DNA of 64,000 nt from Mycobacterium sp. SMC-2. Lineage in GTDB: Bacteria > Actinomycetota > Actinomycetes > Mycobacteriales > Mycobacteriaceae. Under the pieces are notes generated by a model. It did no database searches. It had not been told where the DNA came from and worked only from the letters and a program-made list of their open reading frames with translations. The stretch spans positions 248,001 to 312,000 of the forward strand of contig NZ_CP079863.1 of the NCBI RefSeq assembly GCF_025263485.1. Direction: 5' to 3'. Positions 51,325 to 61,757 of this stretch are shown here, piece by piece. A program made the translations under genes and the position numbers. How positions within the stretch are numbered: the stretch's first letter is position 1; every line of letters starts with the position of its first letter.

Positions 51325-51720
51325 TTGAAGGCCCTGTTTACTCTCCTTGTGTCATGGTTGCTGGTGGCCTGCATTCCCGGGCTGCTGATGCTGGCGGCGC
51401 TCGGCTTGGGACGGCTCGAACGGGGGCTCGCCCGCGATGACGTCGCGATGGTCGCTGTCAGCGAGTTCTTCGAGTACGCCGAGCTCGTGGACATGCACAC
51501 GCTGGCCCGGGAAGGCATGCCGGAGGCGGTGGAATTCCTGCATCGGCGCGAGGCCCGGGAACTTGCGGAGGCCGCGCTAACCGGGGGGCCGCGTCACGCG
51601 GCGCCGTCGTTTGCCGCCAGCTTCGTCGACCACGGCGAGCTGACATTGCCGACCCGAATACACGCGCATTCGCGCATCAATCCGCAGTTTGAGGCGACTA
51701 GACACGTCAATCGTGTGTAG
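51325..51720 (+). CDS. small membrane protein (Rv3675 family)
   Basis: A 131-residue protein with one hydrophobic N-terminal segment (about 5-30) and a soluble tail rich in Glu/Ala then His/Arg. The start is a TTG at 51325; a GTG at 51349 would shorten the hydrophobic segment. It corresponds to Rv3675 (125 residues) between nth and crp. No motif is visible and the function is unknown. Confidence 0.75.
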   Translation: MKALFTLLVSWLLVACIPGLLMLAALGLGRLERGLARDDVAMVAVSEFFEYAELVDMHTLAREGMPEAVEFLHRREARELAEAALTGGPRHAAPSFAASFVDHGELTLPTRIHAHSRINPQFEATRHVNRV

Positions 51721-51817
51721 CGTTGCACGTTGGACAAAAAGTCCTACCGCTAGACTCATCACGCGAGCACGGGATTAACCTGCCCGTACACAATCATTTG
51801 AAATCCGAAGAGGCAAT

Positions 51818-52492
51818 GTGGACGAGATCCTGGCAAGGACAGGAATCTTCCAAGGGGTTGAGCCCAGCGCCGTCGCCGCGCTGACCAAGCAACTGCAACC
51901 CGTCGACTTTCCCCGTGGGCACACGGTCTTCGCCGAAGGCGAGCCGGGTGATCGGCTCTACATCATCGTCTCGGGGAAGGTCAAAATCGGCCGCCGCTCA
52001 CCCGACGGCCGGGAGAACCTGCTGACGATCATGGGCCCGTCGGACATGTTCGGCGAATTGTCGATTTTCGACCCGGGCCCGCGGACTTCCAGCGCGACCA
52101 CCATCACGGAGGTGCGCGCGGTGTCGATGGACCGCGACGCGCTGCGGGCGTGGATCGCCGATCGTCCCGAGATCGCCGAACAGCTGCTGCGGGTGCTGGC
52201 CCGACGGCTGCGCCGCACCAACAACAACCTGGCCGACCTCATCTTCACCGACGTGCCCGGCCGCGTGGCCAAGCAGCTGCTGCAGCTCGCCCAGCGTTTC
52301 GGCACCCAGGAGGGCGGCGCCATGCGGGTCACCCACGACCTGACCCAGGAGGAGATCGCCCAGCTGGTGGGGGCCTCGCGGGAGACGGTAAACAAGGCGC
52401 TGGCCGATTTCGCCCACCGCGGCTGGATCCGCCTGGAGGGCAAGAGTGTGCTGATTTCGGACTCCGAAAGGCTGGCAAGGCGCGCTCGGTAA
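51818..52492 (+). CDS. crp: cAMP receptor protein, CRP/FNR family
   Basis: A 224-residue transcription regulator, the same length as M. tuberculosis CRP (Rv3676). The cyclic-nucleotide-binding domain has [16 protein letters not shown] and [17 protein letters not shown] (phosphate-binding cassette). A dimerisation helix follows, and a C-terminal winged helix has [20 protein letters not shown] as the DNA-recognition HTH. The GTG at 51818 follows GAAGAGG. It responds to cAMP made by cyclases such as that at 21247-22872. Confidence 0.96.
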   Translation: MDEILARTGIFQGVEPSAVAALTKQLQPVDFPRGHTVFAEGEPGDRLYIIVSGKVKIGRRSPDGRENLLTIMGPSDMFGELSIFDPGPRTSSATTITEVRAVSMDRDALRAWIADRPEIAEQLLRVLARRLRRTNNNLADLIFTDVPGRVAKQLLQLAQRFGTQEGGAMRVTHDLTQEEIAQLVGASRETVNKALADFAHRGWIRLEGKSVLISDSERLARRAR

Positions 52493-52573
52493 GCGCACTA
52501 ATTGCGTCGAGATCGGCGTTATGACACGTTGTCTCGCACTTTTTTCGCGTTAGCGTCGATTTCGGCTGAAAGT

Positions 52574-53365
52574 TCAGCCCTGCAAATAGTCCAGCTGCGC
52601 CTGAACGGACCATTCGGCCGCGTCCCAGAGTTTCTCGTCGACGTCTACATAGACGTGCTCGACGACCTGCCGGGCGGTGGCGTCGTCGCCGATGTGCCGC
52701 AACGCCGCGCGCACCTGCTCCAGGCGTTCCTGCCGGTGCATCAGGTAGCCCGACGCGACGGCCTCGAGGTCGGCCAGGTCCGGCCCGTGACCGGGCAGCA
52801 CCCTGCGCGGCCCCAGGCCGCGCAGCCTCCGCAACGATTCCAGGTAGTCGGCCAGGCTGCCGTCTTCCTTATCGATAACGGTGGTGCCGCGGCCCAGCAC
52901 GCTGTCCGCGGTGAGCACGGCGTCGTCGAGCACGAACGAAAACGAGTCGGCGGTGTGGCCCGGGGTGGCCATCGCCGTGATCTTCAGGCCGGCCGCGTCG
53001 ATCACCTCGCCGTCGGTGAGGTGGCCGCCGAGGCCCCGCAAGAACCCGCTGCCCGCCGAGCGCACGGTTGCACCGGTCCGCTCGACGAGCTTGTCGATGC
53101 CGTCGGTGTGATCGCCGTGCCGGTGACTGATCAGCACCAGCGTGATGCGGCCCAGTTCGGCGAGCCGGGCGATGTGTTCGTCGTCGTCCGGCCCGGGATC
53201 CACGACGACCAGCTCGTCGCTGCCCCTGCCGCGCAGCACCCAGGTGTTGGTGCCCTCGAGCGTCATCAATCCGGGGTTGTCGGCCAACAGGACCGAGGCA
53301 GTATCGGTGACGGCCCGCAGCCTGCCGTATGCGGGGTGGCTCAGCGACTCGGGTGCGTCGGTCAC
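52574..53365 (-). CDS. metallo-beta-lactamase-fold hydrolase (Rv3677c family)
   Basis: A 263-residue hydrolase. SHRHGDHTDG supplies the HxHxDH zinc motif, with further ligands in TPGHTADS and LTADS and a late LPGHG. No signal peptide is seen, so it is cytosolic and not a secreted lactamase. It belongs to the LACTB2/endoribonuclease-like group by pattern. It corresponds to Rv3677c (264 residues). The GTG at 53365 overlaps the RidA-like stop (GTGA). Confidence 0.88.
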   Translation of the reverse strand: MTDAPESLSHPAYGRLRAVTDTASVLLADNPGLMTLEGTNTWVLRGRGSDELVVVDPGPDDDEHIARLAELGRITLVLISHRHGDHTDGIDKLVERTGATVRSAGSGFLRGLGGHLTDGEVIDAAGLKITAMATPGHTADSFSFVLDDAVLTADSVLGRGTTVIDKEDGSLADYLESLRRLRGLGPRRVLPGHGPDLADLEAVASGYLMHRQERLEQVRAALRHIGDDATARQVVEHVYVDVDEKLWDAAEWSVQAQLDYLQG

Positions 53366-53826
53366 GGCCGCGGGCCGACCTCCACGATCAGCTCCACTTC
53401 CACCGGCGCGTCCAGCGGCAGCTCGGACACGCCGACCGCCGACCGCGCGTGGGCGCCATCATCGCCGAACACCTCGGCCAACAGCTCGGAGGCCCCGTTG
53501 ATCACGCTGGGCTGGCCGTTGAAACCTGGAGCGGATGCGACGAAGCCGACGACCTTGACCACCCGCGTCACCGCATCGATGCCCACCAGCGCGTCGATGG
53601 CCGCCAGGGCGTTGAGCGCGCAGATCCGGGCCAGCGCCTTGCCCTCCTCCGGGCTGAGCCGGGCCCCGACCTTGCCGGCCGCGGCCAGGTGCCCGCCCTT
53701 CATCGGCAACTGGCCCGCGGTGTAGACCAGGTCGCCCGTGCGCACCGCGGGCACATAGGCGGCGAGCGGAGCCGCCACCTCGGGGAGCGTGACACCAAGC
53801 TGCGCGAGCCGCGCCGACGCGGTCAT
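53362..53826 (-). CDS. RidA/YjgF family deaminase
   Basis: A 154-residue protein of the RidA family, with AYVPAVRTGDLVYTAGQLPM at the start and the typical C-terminal LPLDAPVEVELIVEV. The usual Arg of the family active site (R105 in E. coli RidA) is not clear here, so it may belong to a subgroup without imine deaminase activity. It corresponds to Rv3678c. The ATG at 53826 directly follows the stop of the tiny DUF4177 gene, and the stop overlaps the MBL hydrolase start. Confidence 0.85.
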   Translation of the reverse strand: MTASARLAQLGVTLPEVAAPLAAYVPAVRTGDLVYTAGQLPMKGGHLAAAGKVGARLSPEEGKALARICALNALAAIDALVGIDAVTRVVKVVGFVASAPGFNGQPSVINGASELLAEVFGDDGAHARSAVGVSELPLDAPVEVELIVEVGPRP

Positions 53827-53988
53827 CTATTTCGGGCGCTTCAGATACGCGACGTGTTGCTCACCGGTGGGCCCGGGCAGCACGGACACCAGTTCCCAGC
53901 CGTCGGCACCCCACTGGTCGAGGATCTGTTTAGTGGCGTGCGTCAGCAGCGGGACCGTGACGTATTCCCATGCGGTCGGTTGGCTCAT
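53827..53988 (-). CDS. DUF4177 small protein (Rv3678A family)
   Basis: A 53-residue protein starting MSQPTAWEYVTVPLLTHATK and ending LKRPK. The WEYVTVPL and GADGWELVSVLP elements are the two hallmarks of the DUF4177 family. It corresponds to Rv3678A. The ATG is at 53988 and the TAG at 53827 abuts the RidA-like ATG, so the three genes form an operon. The function is unknown. Confidence 0.85.
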   Translation of the reverse strand: MSQPTAWEYVTVPLLTHATKQILDQWGADGWELVSVLPGPTGEQHVAYLKRPK

Positions 53989-54065
53989 GGCGCGAGCTTA
54001 TCCGTCCGATGTGAACGCCTCCGGCCTGCCCGGGGGCCGGGCGCCGGTCGGGCTAGCATGCGAAG

Positions 54066-55085
54066 GTGGCAAACACATCGAGCGGCGGTAGCTCCGTCGG
54101 CTGGCCGGCGCGGCTGTCGAAAGCCCGCCTGCATTTCGTCACCGGCAAAGGCGGTACGGGCAAGTCGACGATAGCGGCCGCACTGGCGCTGACTTTGGCA
54201 GCCGGAGGCCGCAAGGTTCTCCTCGTGGAAGTCGAAGGGCGGCAAGGCATTGCACAACTCTTCGACGTCCCCCCGCTGCCCTACCAGGAGGTCAAGATCG
54301 CGACCGCCGAACGCGGCGGTCAGGTCAACGCCCTGGCGATCGACATCGAGGCCGCGTTCCTGGAATACCTGGACATGTTCTACAACCTCGGCATCGCCGG
54401 GCGGGCGATGCGCCGCATCGGCGCCATCGAGTTCGCGACGACGATCGCCCCCGGTCTGCGTGACGTGCTGCTCACCGGAAAGATCAAGGAGTCGGTGGTG
54501 CGTGTCGACAAGAACCGGCTTCCGGTCTACGACGCGGTCGTCGTCGACTCTCCGCCGACGGGCCGGATCGCCCGCTTCCTGGACGTCACCAAGGCCGTGT
54601 CGGATCTGGCCAAGGGCGGGCCGGTGCACTCGCAGAGCGAGGGCGTGGTGAAGCTGCTGCACTCCGAGCAGACCGCCATCCACCTGGTCACCCTGCTGGA
54701 GGCGTTGCCGGTGCAGGAAACGCTGGAGGCCATCGAGGAGCTCGCCGAGATGCAGCTGCCGATCGGCAGCGTGATCGTGAATCGCAACATCGCGTCCTAT
54801 CTGCAGCCCGCCGATCTGGCGAAGGCCGCGGAGGGAGACGTCGACGCGGACTCGGTGCGCGCGGGGCTGGAAATGGCGGGAATCAAGCTGAACGACACCG
54901 ATTTCGCCGGTCTGCTGACCGAAACCATCGAGCACGCGACGGTCATCGCCGCGCGCGCCGAGATCGCGCAACAGCTGGACGCGTTGAAGGTGCCGCGGCT
55001 CGAACTGCCGGCGATCTCCGACGGTGTCGACCTCGGCAGCCTCTATGAACTTTCGGAATCGCTTGCGCAGCAGGGGGTCCGATGA
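54066..55085 (+). CDS. bagA: Get3/ArsA-like ATPase, first of a pair (BagA)
   Basis: A 339-residue ATPase with the deviant P-loop GKGGTGKST near residue 27, including the signature Lys. Switch and A-loop regions follow ([15 protein letters not shown]). It is similar to Get3/ArsA but has no CxxC zinc motif. In M. tuberculosis Rv3679 forms a complex with Rv3680 (BagA/BagB) needed for tolerance to glycerol and nitric oxide; the symbol follows that work as I recall it. The GTG at 54066 is the start. It overlaps the next gene by ATGA. Confidence 0.9.
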   Translation: MANTSSGGSSVGWPARLSKARLHFVTGKGGTGKSTIAAALALTLAAGGRKVLLVEVEGRQGIAQLFDVPPLPYQEVKIATAERGGQVNALAIDIEAAFLEYLDMFYNLGIAGRAMRRIGAIEFATTIAPGLRDVLLTGKIKESVVRVDKNRLPVYDAVVVDSPPTGRIARFLDVTKAVSDLAKGGPVHSQSEGVVKLLHSEQTAIHLVTLLEALPVQETLEAIEELAEMQLPIGSVIVNRNIASYLQPADLAKAAEGDVDADSVRAGLEMAGIKLNDTDFAGLLTETIEHATVIAARAEIAQQLDALKVPRLELPAISDGVDLGSLYELSESLAQQGVR

Positions 55086-56251
55086 GTACCACGCCGAGCA
55101 GGCTTGATATGGCGGCGATCTTGGCCGACACCGCCAACCGGGTGGTGGTGTGCTGCGGTGCCGGCGGGGTGGGCAAGACCACCACCGCGGCCGCGATGGC
55201 GTTGCGGGCGGCCGAATACGGCCGCAACGTCTGCGTTTTGACGATCGATCCGGCCAAGCGGCTGGCACAAGCGCTGGGGGTCAACGACCTCGGCAACATC
55301 CCGCAACGGGTGCCCCTGGCATCCGAGGTTCCCGGCGAGTTGCACGCGATGATGCTGGACATGCGCCGCACGTTCGACGAGATGGTGCTCCAGTACTCGG
55401 GAAACGGCCGGGCCCAGGCGATTCTGGACAACCAGTTCTATCAGACGGTGGCCAGCTCGCTCGCCGGCACGCAGGAGTACATGGCGATGGAGAAGCTCGG
55501 TCAACTGCTGGCCGAGGACCGGTGGGACCTGGTGGTGGTGGACACCCCGCCGTCGCGCAACGCCCTGGACTTCCTGGATGCGCCCAAACGGCTGGGCAGC
55601 TTCATGGACAGCCGGCTGTGGCGGCTGCTGCTGGCGCCGGGCCGGGGCATCGGCCGATTGGTCACCGGCGCAATGGGTTTGGCGATGAAGGCGATGTCTA
55701 CCGTGCTCGGCTCACAGATGCTGAGCGATGCGGCGGATTTCGTGCAATCGCTGGACGCCACCTTCGGTGGCTTCCGGGAGAAGGCGGATCGCACGTACGC
55801 GCTGCTGAAGAGGCGGGGTACGCAGTTCGTCGTGGTGTCGGCGGCCGAACCCGACGCGCTGCGCGAGGCCTCCTTCTTCGTCGATCGGCTGTCGCAGGAA
55901 GGCATGCCGCTCGCGGGGCTGGTCCTGAACCGCACCCATCCGACGTTGTGCTCGCTGCCCGCCGAGCGGGCGATCGATGGGACCGAAACGCTGGCGGACC
56001 ACCCGGATTCCGAGGCGGCGTCGCTGGCCGCGGCCGTGCTCAGGATTCATGCCGACCGCGCGCAGACCGCCAAACGGGAAATCAGGTTGCTGTCGCGGTT
56101 CACCGGGGCCAACCCGCACGTGCCGGTGATCGGGGTTCCCTCGCTGCCGTTCGACGTCTCGGATCTGGATGCTCTGCGCGCGCTCGCCGATCAGATCACG
56201 TCGGCCGGCGACGATGCGGCCCGCGCCACGGCCCAGGGGCCCCTGCGCTAG
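55082..56251 (+). CDS. bagB: Get3/ArsA-like ATPase, second of a pair (BagB)
   Basis: A 389-residue partner of the preceding ATPase. The P-loop is [11 protein letters not shown]: the standard Lys is present but the signature Lys of the KGG motif is Ala. [15 protein letters not shown] is the switch II-like region. A Met-rich segment ([19 protein letters not shown]) in the middle recalls the hydrophobic groove that holds tail-anchored substrates in Get3. It corresponds to Rv3680. The ATG at 55082 lies in the ATGA overlap, implying a fixed ratio of subunits. It is convergent with whiB4 (22 bp between stops). Confidence 0.9.
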   Translation: MSTTPSRLDMAAILADTANRVVVCCGAGGVGKTTTAAAMALRAAEYGRNVCVLTIDPAKRLAQALGVNDLGNIPQRVPLASEVPGELHAMMLDMRRTFDEMVLQYSGNGRAQAILDNQFYQTVASSLAGTQEYMAMEKLGQLLAEDRWDLVVVDTPPSRNALDFLDAPKRLGSFMDSRLWRLLLAPGRGIGRLVTGAMGLAMKAMSTVLGSQMLSDAADFVQSLDATFGGFREKADRTYALLKRRGTQFVVVSAAEPDALREASFFVDRLSQEGMPLAGLVLNRTHPTLCSLPAERAIDGTETLADHPDSEAASLAAAVLRIHADRAQTAKREIRLLSRFTGANPHVPVIGVPSLPFDVSDLDALRALADQITSAGDDAARATAQGPLR

Positions 56252-56272
56252 GAGCCGCCGGCCCCCCGGGGG

Positions 56273-56623
56273 TCAGCCGGCGCTGCGGGTTCTCCTCTTG
56301 TCGAAGAAGTCCGCCCAGGACACCACCTCGGGGTGCTGCTTGAGCAGGGCCCGGCGCTGACGCTCGGTCATGCCGCCCCAGACGCCGAACTCGACCCTGT
56401 TGTCCAACGCGTCCGCCCCGCACTCCTGCATCACCGGGCAGTGCCGGCAGATGACGGCCGCTTTGCGCTGGGCCGCCCCCCGAACGAAGAGCTCGTCGGG
56501 GTCGGTGGTTCTGCACAGTGCTTTGGAAACCCAGGCGATCCGTTCTTCTGCATCAACGCTGCGGAGTACCCCTTGTGCGGCCGCAATGTTTGTCCTACGC
56601 GCCGCAGGCCGTGTTGCTGACAC
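56273..56623 (-). CDS. whiB4: WhiB-family iron-sulfur regulator WhiB4
   Basis: A 116-residue WhiB protein. Four cysteines, one in ALCRTTDPD and three in CRHCPVMQEC, hold the 4Fe-4S cluster. GVWGGMTERQRR is the family turn, followed by a basic DNA-binding tail. It is close to M. tuberculosis WhiB4 (Rv3681c, 118 residues), an oxygen-responsive regulator of antioxidant genes that also condenses DNA. The start is the GTG at 56623 after GGGAAC. It is divergent from ponA2. Confidence 0.95.
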   Translation of the reverse strand: MSATRPAARRTNIAAAQGVLRSVDAEERIAWVSKALCRTTDPDELFVRGAAQRKAAVICRHCPVMQECGADALDNRVEFGVWGGMTERQRRALLKQHPEVVSWADFFDKRRTRSAG

Positions 56624-56984
56624 GAACTGTTCCCTTCCCTACCGGCCGCTCCCGCGGCCGCCTCCTGGGGTGCAGATCTTCACCTGCGATCTACGCCACA
56701 CTGTGTACATCGGTGTTACCTGAATCTCACCGTGTGTCTAAGTTAGGTGGTCAGCTGCCAATTGCGCAACAGTCCGATAACGCTTTTTTTGGGACGGGCG
56801 TGCCGTCTCGCTCAGATGCGATAGGCGAAGAAGTGATCTTGGACAGGCGGTCGCGGTGTTCGCTCACTGACGCAGGTGCAAATTTTATCGCAGCGGCGAC
56901 GGTAAAGCGCTGGTCAATGACAGCGGAAAAAGGGGGCGAACTCGCAGCGTGGCGGCGTGACTGGAGGCCGCTACTGTAGTAGCC
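56624..56984. other. 361-bp intergenic region between whiB4 and ponA2
   Basis: Divergent promoter region. No gene is visible in either direction. A run of seven T with flanking A/T is present around 56783, and A/T-rich stretches (TTTTATCGCAG near 56883) lie about 100 bp upstream of ponA2. The whiB4 side contains TGTACACAGTGTGG on the minus strand about 80 bp from the start. I cannot assign -10 or -35 elements firmly. Confidence 0.4.
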
Positions 56985-59411
56985 ATGTCAGACCGCCCCC
57001 AGGCCCTGCTCACGATCCTCAAGCTTGCGGGGTACTGCTTTTTGGCCGGCGTCGTCGCCACGGCGCTGATGTTTCCGTTCGCGGGCGGATTGGGTCTGGT
57101 GTCCAACCGTGCCTCCGAAGTCGTTGCCAACGGGTCGGCCCAACTGCTCGAGGGTGAGGTGCCCGCGGTGTCGACGATGCTCGACGCGAAGGGCAACACC
57201 ATCGCCTGGCTGTACTCGCAACGCCGGTTCGAGGTGCCCACCGACAAGATCGCCAACACCATGAAGCTGGCGATCGTGTCCATCGAGGACAAGCGCTTCG
57301 CCGAACACAACGGGGTGGACTGGCAGGGCACCCTGACCGGGCTGGCCGGCTACGCGCGCGGCGACGTCGACACCCGCGGCGGTTCGACCATCGAACAGCA
57401 GTACATCAAGAACTACCAGCTACTGGTGACGGCGAAGACCGACGCCGAGAAGCGCGCCGCGGTGGAAACCACCCCGGCGCGCAAGCTGCGCGAGATCCGG
57501 ATGGCGCTCACGCTGGACAAGACCTTCACCAAACCCGAGATCCTGACGCGCTACCTGAACCTGGTGTCGTTCGGTAACGGTTCGTTCGGCGTGCAGGACG
57601 CGGCGCAGACCTACTTCGGCATCAACGCCTCGGACCTGAACTGGCAGCAGGCGGCGCTGCTCGCGGGCATGGTGCAGTCGACCAGCGCACTCAACCCCTA
57701 CACCAATCCCGAGGGCGCGCTGGCGCGACGAAACCTGGTGCTGGACACCATGATCGAGAACATCCCGCAGGAGGCCGACGCGCTGAGCGCCGCCAAGGCC
57801 ACCCCGCTGGGCGTGCTGCCGCAGCCCAACGAGCTGCCCCGGGGCTGTATCGCGGCGGGCGATCGCGCCTTCTTCTGTGACTACGTCCAGGAGTACCTCT
57901 CCCGGGCCGGGATCAGCAAAGAACAGGTGGCCAGGGGCGGCTACCTGATCCGCACCACGCTGGACCCGGACGTGCAGGCCCCGGTCAAGGAGGCCATCGA
58001 CAAGTTCGCCAGTCCCACGCTGCCGGGCATCTCCAGCGTGATGAGCGTGATCCAGCCCGGCAAGACGTCGCACAAGGTCATGGCGATGGCCAGCAACCGC
58101 ACCTACGGGCTGGACGTCGATGCCGGTCAAACCATGCGCCCGCAGCCGTTCTCCCTGGTCGGCGACGGCGCGGGGTCCGTCTTCAAGATCTTCACCACGG
58201 CCGCGGCGCTGGACATGGGCATGGGCATCAACGCCACGCTCGAAGTGCCGGCGCGGTTCCAGGCCAAAGGCCTGGGTAGCGGCGGGGCCAGGGGCTGCCC
58301 CAAGGACAACTGGTGCGTGGTCAACGCCGGTAACTATCGCGGGTCGATGAACGTGACCGAGGCGCTGGCCACCTCGCCCAACACCGCGTTCGCCAAGCTG
58401 ATCCAGCAGGTCGGGGTCACCCGCACGGTGGACATGGCGATCAAGCTGGGCCTGCGGTCCTATGCCGACCCCGGCACCGCCCGCGACTACAACCCCGACA
58501 GCAACGAGAGCCTGGCCGACTTCGTCAAACGGCAGAACATCGGCTCGTTCACCCTGGGCCCCATCGAGGTCAACGCGCTGGAGCTGTCCAACGTCGCGGC
58601 CACGCTGGCCTCCGGCGGCACGTGGTGCCCGCCCAACCCGATCGACAAGCTGATCGACCGGCACGGCAACGAAGTCGCCGTGACGACCGAGACCTGCGAC
58701 CAGGTGGTGCCCGAAGGGTTGGCGAACACGCTGGCCAACGCGATGAGCAAAGACGCGGTGGGCGGCGGCACGGCTGCCGGTTCGGCCGGCGCCGCGGGCT
58801 GGACGCTGCCGATGTCCGGTAAGACGGGAACCACCGAGGCGCACCGCTCGTCCGGCTTCGTGGGTTTCACCAACCACTACGCCGCGGCCAACTACATCTA
58901 CGACGATTCGACAACGCCGACCGACTTGTGCTCGGCGCCGCTGCGCCATTGCGGCGCGGGCGACCTGTACGGCGGTAACGAGCCGGCCCGCACCTGGTTC
59001 ACGGCGATGAAGCCGATCGCCACCAATTTCGGTCCGGTGCAGCTGCCGCCCACCGACCCCCGCTACGTCGACGGCTCGCCCGGGTCGCGGGTGCCCAGCG
59101 TCGCCGGCCTGGACATCGAGGCGGCCCGCACCCGCCTGAAGGAAGCCGGCTTCCAGGTCAACGACCAGAACAACTTCGTCAACAGCTCCGCCAAGCAGGG
59201 CGAGGTGGTCGGAACCTCGCCGAGCGGCGCGACGATCCCCGGGTCGATCATCACCATCCAGGTCAGCAACGGCATCCCGCCGGCACCGCCGCCGCCCCCG
59301 GAGGGCGCGCCGGTGCCGGTCGGCTCGCAGGTGGTGGAGATCCCGGGCCTGCCCCCGATCACCATTCCGCTGCTGGCGCCGCCGCCTCCGCCGGGGCAGC
59401 CGCCCCCGTAG
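56985..59411 (+). CDS. ponA2: class A penicillin-binding protein PonA2 with PASTA domain
   Basis: An 808-residue bifunctional peptidoglycan synthase. A transmembrane segment (10-30) is followed by a GT51 transglycosylase domain with EDKRFAEHNGVD, then a transpeptidase domain with GSVFK (SxxK), SPN (SxN) and GKTGTTEAH (KTG). One PASTA domain (about 690-760) and a Pro-rich tail close the protein. It corresponds to Rv3682, needed for survival in acid and non-replicating states. The ATG is at 56985. whiB4 is divergent, 361 bp away. Confidence 0.95.
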   Translation: MSDRPQALLTILKLAGYCFLAGVVATALMFPFAGGLGLVSNRASEVVANGSAQLLEGEVPAVSTMLDAKGNTIAWLYSQRRFEVPTDKIANTMKLAIVSIEDKRFAEHNGVDWQGTLTGLAGYARGDVDTRGGSTIEQQYIKNYQLLVTAKTDAEKRAAVETTPARKLREIRMALTLDKTFTKPEILTRYLNLVSFGNGSFGVQDAAQTYFGINASDLNWQQAALLAGMVQSTSALNPYTNPEGALARRNLVLDTMIENIPQEADALSAAKATPLGVLPQPNELPRGCIAAGDRAFFCDYVQEYLSRAGISKEQVARGGYLIRTTLDPDVQAPVKEAIDKFASPTLPGISSVMSVIQPGKTSHKVMAMASNRTYGLDVDAGQTMRPQPFSLVGDGAGSVFKIFTTAAALDMGMGINATLEVPARFQAKGLGSGGARGCPKDNWCVVNAGNYRGSMNVTEALATSPNTAFAKLIQQVGVTRTVDMAIKLGLRSYADPGTARDYNPDSNESLADFVKRQNIGSFTLGPIEVNALELSNVAATLASGGTWCPPNPIDKLIDRHGNEVAVTTETCDQVVPEGLANTLANAMSKDAVGGGTAAGSAGAAGWTLPMSGKTGTTEAHRSSGFVGFTNHYAAANYIYDDSTTPTDLCSAPLRHCGAGDLYGGNEPARTWFTAMKPIATNFGPVQLPPTDPRYVDGSPGSRVPSVAGLDIEAARTRLKEAGFQVNDQNNFVNSSAKQGEVVGTSPSGATIPGSIITIQVSNGIPPAPPPPPEGAPVPVGSQVVEIPGLPPITIPLLAPPPPPGQPPP

Positions 59412-59481
59412 GCTTGGCGACTTTGGCCCCGCGGCGCACGCTGTACGCTGCCAAGGCGCGACCGGCAGTAGGCTTGCCAGC

Positions 59482-60441
59482 ATGGCTGATGTTTTGCCCA
59501 AGCTGGTGCGCGCGGGTGCCGCCGCGCTCGGTTCGGCCGTCGCCGGCATCGGTTATGCCGCCGTCGTGGAGCGCAACGCCTTCGTCCTGCGCGAGATAAC
59601 CATGCCGGTCCTGACGCCCGGCTCGACACCGCTGCGGGTACTGCACATCAGCGACCTCCACATGCTGCCCGGCCAGCGCCGCAAACAGGCCTGGCTGCGC
59701 GAGCTGAGCAACTGGGAACCCGACCTGGTGGTCAACACCGGCGACAACCTGGCGCACCCCAAGGCGGTGCCGGCGGTGGTGCAGGCCCTCGGGGACCTGC
59801 TGTCGCGGCCGGGCGTCTTCGTGTTCGGCAGCAACGACTACTTCGGCCCGCGCCTGAAGAACCCGCTGAACTACCTGGCCAACCCGTCGCACCGGGTCTT
59901 CGGTGAGCCGCTGCCCTGGCAGGACCTGCGGGCGGCCTTCACGGAGCGCGGCTGGCTCGACCTCACCCACACGCGGCGGGAGTTCGAGGTGGCCGGCCTG
60001 CACATCGCCGCCGCCGGTGTCGACGACCCGCACATCGACCGGGACCGCTACGACACGATCGCGGGTCCGGCCAGCCCGGCCGCGAACCTGCGCCTCGGGC
60101 TGATCCATTCCCCGGAGCCGCGGGTGCTGGACCGCTTCGCGGCCGACGGCCACCAACTGGTGATGGCCGGACACACCCACGGCGGACAGGTCTGCCTGCC
60201 GCGCTACGGCGCGGTGGTGACCAACTGCGGCCTGGACCGGTCCCGCGCGAAGGGACCGTCGCGGTGGGGCGCGAACATGCACGTGCACGTGTCCGCCGGC
60301 ATCGGCACCTCGCCGTTCGCGCCGGTGCGCTTCTGCTGCAGGCCCGAGGCCACCCTGCTGACGCTGATCGCCACCCCGATGGGCGGTCGCGATTCGGCCA
60401 GCGACCTGAGCCGTTCGCAGCCAACAGTTTCGGTGCGTTGA
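59482..60441 (+). CDS. metallophosphoesterase (Rv3683 family)
   Basis: A 319-residue calcineurin-like phosphoesterase, the length of Rv3683. A short N-terminal hydrophobic region may be a membrane anchor. The metal motifs are all present: ISDLHM (DxH), NTGDN (GDx), GSNDYFG (GNxx), a His and the final GHTHGG. It resembles YkuE/UDP-diacylglucosamine-hydrolase-type enzymes. The TGA overlaps the TTG of cds1. Confidence 0.9.
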   Translation: MADVLPKLVRAGAAALGSAVAGIGYAAVVERNAFVLREITMPVLTPGSTPLRVLHISDLHMLPGQRRKQAWLRELSNWEPDLVVNTGDNLAHPKAVPAVVQALGDLLSRPGVFVFGSNDYFGPRLKNPLNYLANPSHRVFGEPLPWQDLRAAFTERGWLDLTHTRREFEVAGLHIAAAGVDDPHIDRDRYDTIAGPASPAANLRLGLIHSPEPRVLDRFAADGHQLVMAGHTHGGQVCLPRYGAVVTNCGLDRSRAKGPSRWGANMHVHVSAGIGTSPFAPVRFCCRPEATLLTLIATPMGGRDSASDLSRSQPTVSVR

Positions 60442-61544
60442 CCGAGCGGGCCCGGATCGCGGTCCGCGGCCGCTCGCGGTGCTGGACGGACAACGCGGTC
60501 CGGCTGATCCAGGCCGACGCCCGCCGCAGTGCGGACACACACTTGCTGCGCTACCCGCTGCCGTCGGCGTGGGGCGCGGATGTCGACGTGGCGCTGTACC
60601 TCAAGGACGAGACCACACACATCACGGGCAGCCTCAAGCACCGGCTGGCGCGATCGCTGTTTCTGTATGCGCTCTGCAACGGATGGATCAACGAGGGCAC
60701 CACGGTGGTCGAGGCCTCGTCGGGTTCGACGGCGGTGTCGGAGGCCTACTTCGCGGCGCTGCTGGGTCTGCCGTTCGTCGCGGTGATGCCGGCGTCCACC
60801 AGCTCATCCAAGGTGGCCTTGATCGAAGCCCAGGGCGGCCGTTGCCATTTCGTGCGGAACTCGAGCGAGGTGTACGCCGAGGCCGAGCGCGTCGCGCGCG
60901 ACACCGGCGGGCATTACCTGGACCAGTTCACCAACGCCGAACGCGCCACCGACTGGCGGGGCAACAACAACATCGCCGAGTCGATCTTCGAGCAGATGGG
61001 TGAGGAGACGCATCCGATTCCGGAGTGGATCGTGGTCGGCGCGGGCACCGGCGGCACCAGCGCGACGATCGGCCGCTACATCCGCTACCGGCGGCACGCG
61101 ACCCGGTTGTGCGTCGTCGACCCGGAGAATTCGGCGTTCTTCCCCGCCTACGCCGAGGACCGCTACGACGTCGTGATGCCGACCTCGTCCCGGATCGAGG
61201 GCATCGGGCGGCCGCGGGTCGAGCCGTCGTTTCTGCCCGGCGTGGTCGACCGGATGGTGGCGGTGCCCGACGCGGCGTCCATCGCGGCCGCCCGCCACGT
61301 CAGCGCCGTCCTGGGCCGCCGGGTGGGGCCCTCGACGGGCACCAACGTGTGGGGTGCCTTCGGCTTGCTCGCCGAGATGGTCGCCGAGCGCCGCAGCGGT
61401 TCGGTGGTCACGCTGCTCGCCGACAGCGGCGACCGTTACCGCGACACCTACTTCAGCGACGAATGGGTCAGCGCGCAGGGACTCGATCCGAGCGGCCCCG
61501 CCGAGGCGCTGGCGGAGTTCGAGCGCTCCTGCCTGTGGAGGTGA
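60438..61544 (+). CDS. cds1: PLP-dependent L-cysteine desulfhydrase Cds1
   Basis: A 368-residue fold-type II PLP enzyme. The cofactor lysine is in [10 protein letters not shown], the PLP phosphate loop is GAGTGGTSA and the Asn in ASSGSTAVS follows the cysteine synthase pattern. The M. tuberculosis orthologue Rv3684 was shown to be a desulfhydrase making H2S, pyruvate and ammonia from cysteine, and the sequence is highly similar. The TTG at 60438 matches the M. tuberculosis start and sits in a TTGA overlap with the phosphoesterase stop. tRNA-Pro follows 61 bp downstream. Confidence 0.92.
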   Translation: MTERARIAVRGRSRCWTDNAVRLIQADARRSADTHLLRYPLPSAWGADVDVALYLKDETTHITGSLKHRLARSLFLYALCNGWINEGTTVVEASSGSTAVSEAYFAALLGLPFVAVMPASTSSSKVALIEAQGGRCHFVRNSSEVYAEAERVARDTGGHYLDQFTNAERATDWRGNNNIAESIFEQMGEETHPIPEWIVVGAGTGGTSATIGRYIRYRRHATRLCVVDPENSAFFPAYAEDRYDVVMPTSSRIEGIGRPRVEPSFLPGVVDRMVAVPDAASIAAARHVSAVLGRRVGPSTGTNVWGAFGLLAEMVAERRSGSVVTLLADSGDRYRDTYFSDEWVSAQGLDPSGPAEALAEFERSCLWR

Positions 61545-61605
61545 TCCGCCACACCGCGGTTTGGCCAGGCGATGGGCGGGTGCGATAGGCTGTCGGAGCT
61601 TCAAG

Positions 61606-61679
<74 letters not shown>

Positions 61680-61757
61680 CTCAGTCTTGTTAGCCGGTAT
61701 GACGGCTGACCGCGGAGTCTGACACCGCGGCGGCTGCGCGATTGAGCTCGGCCCGCC

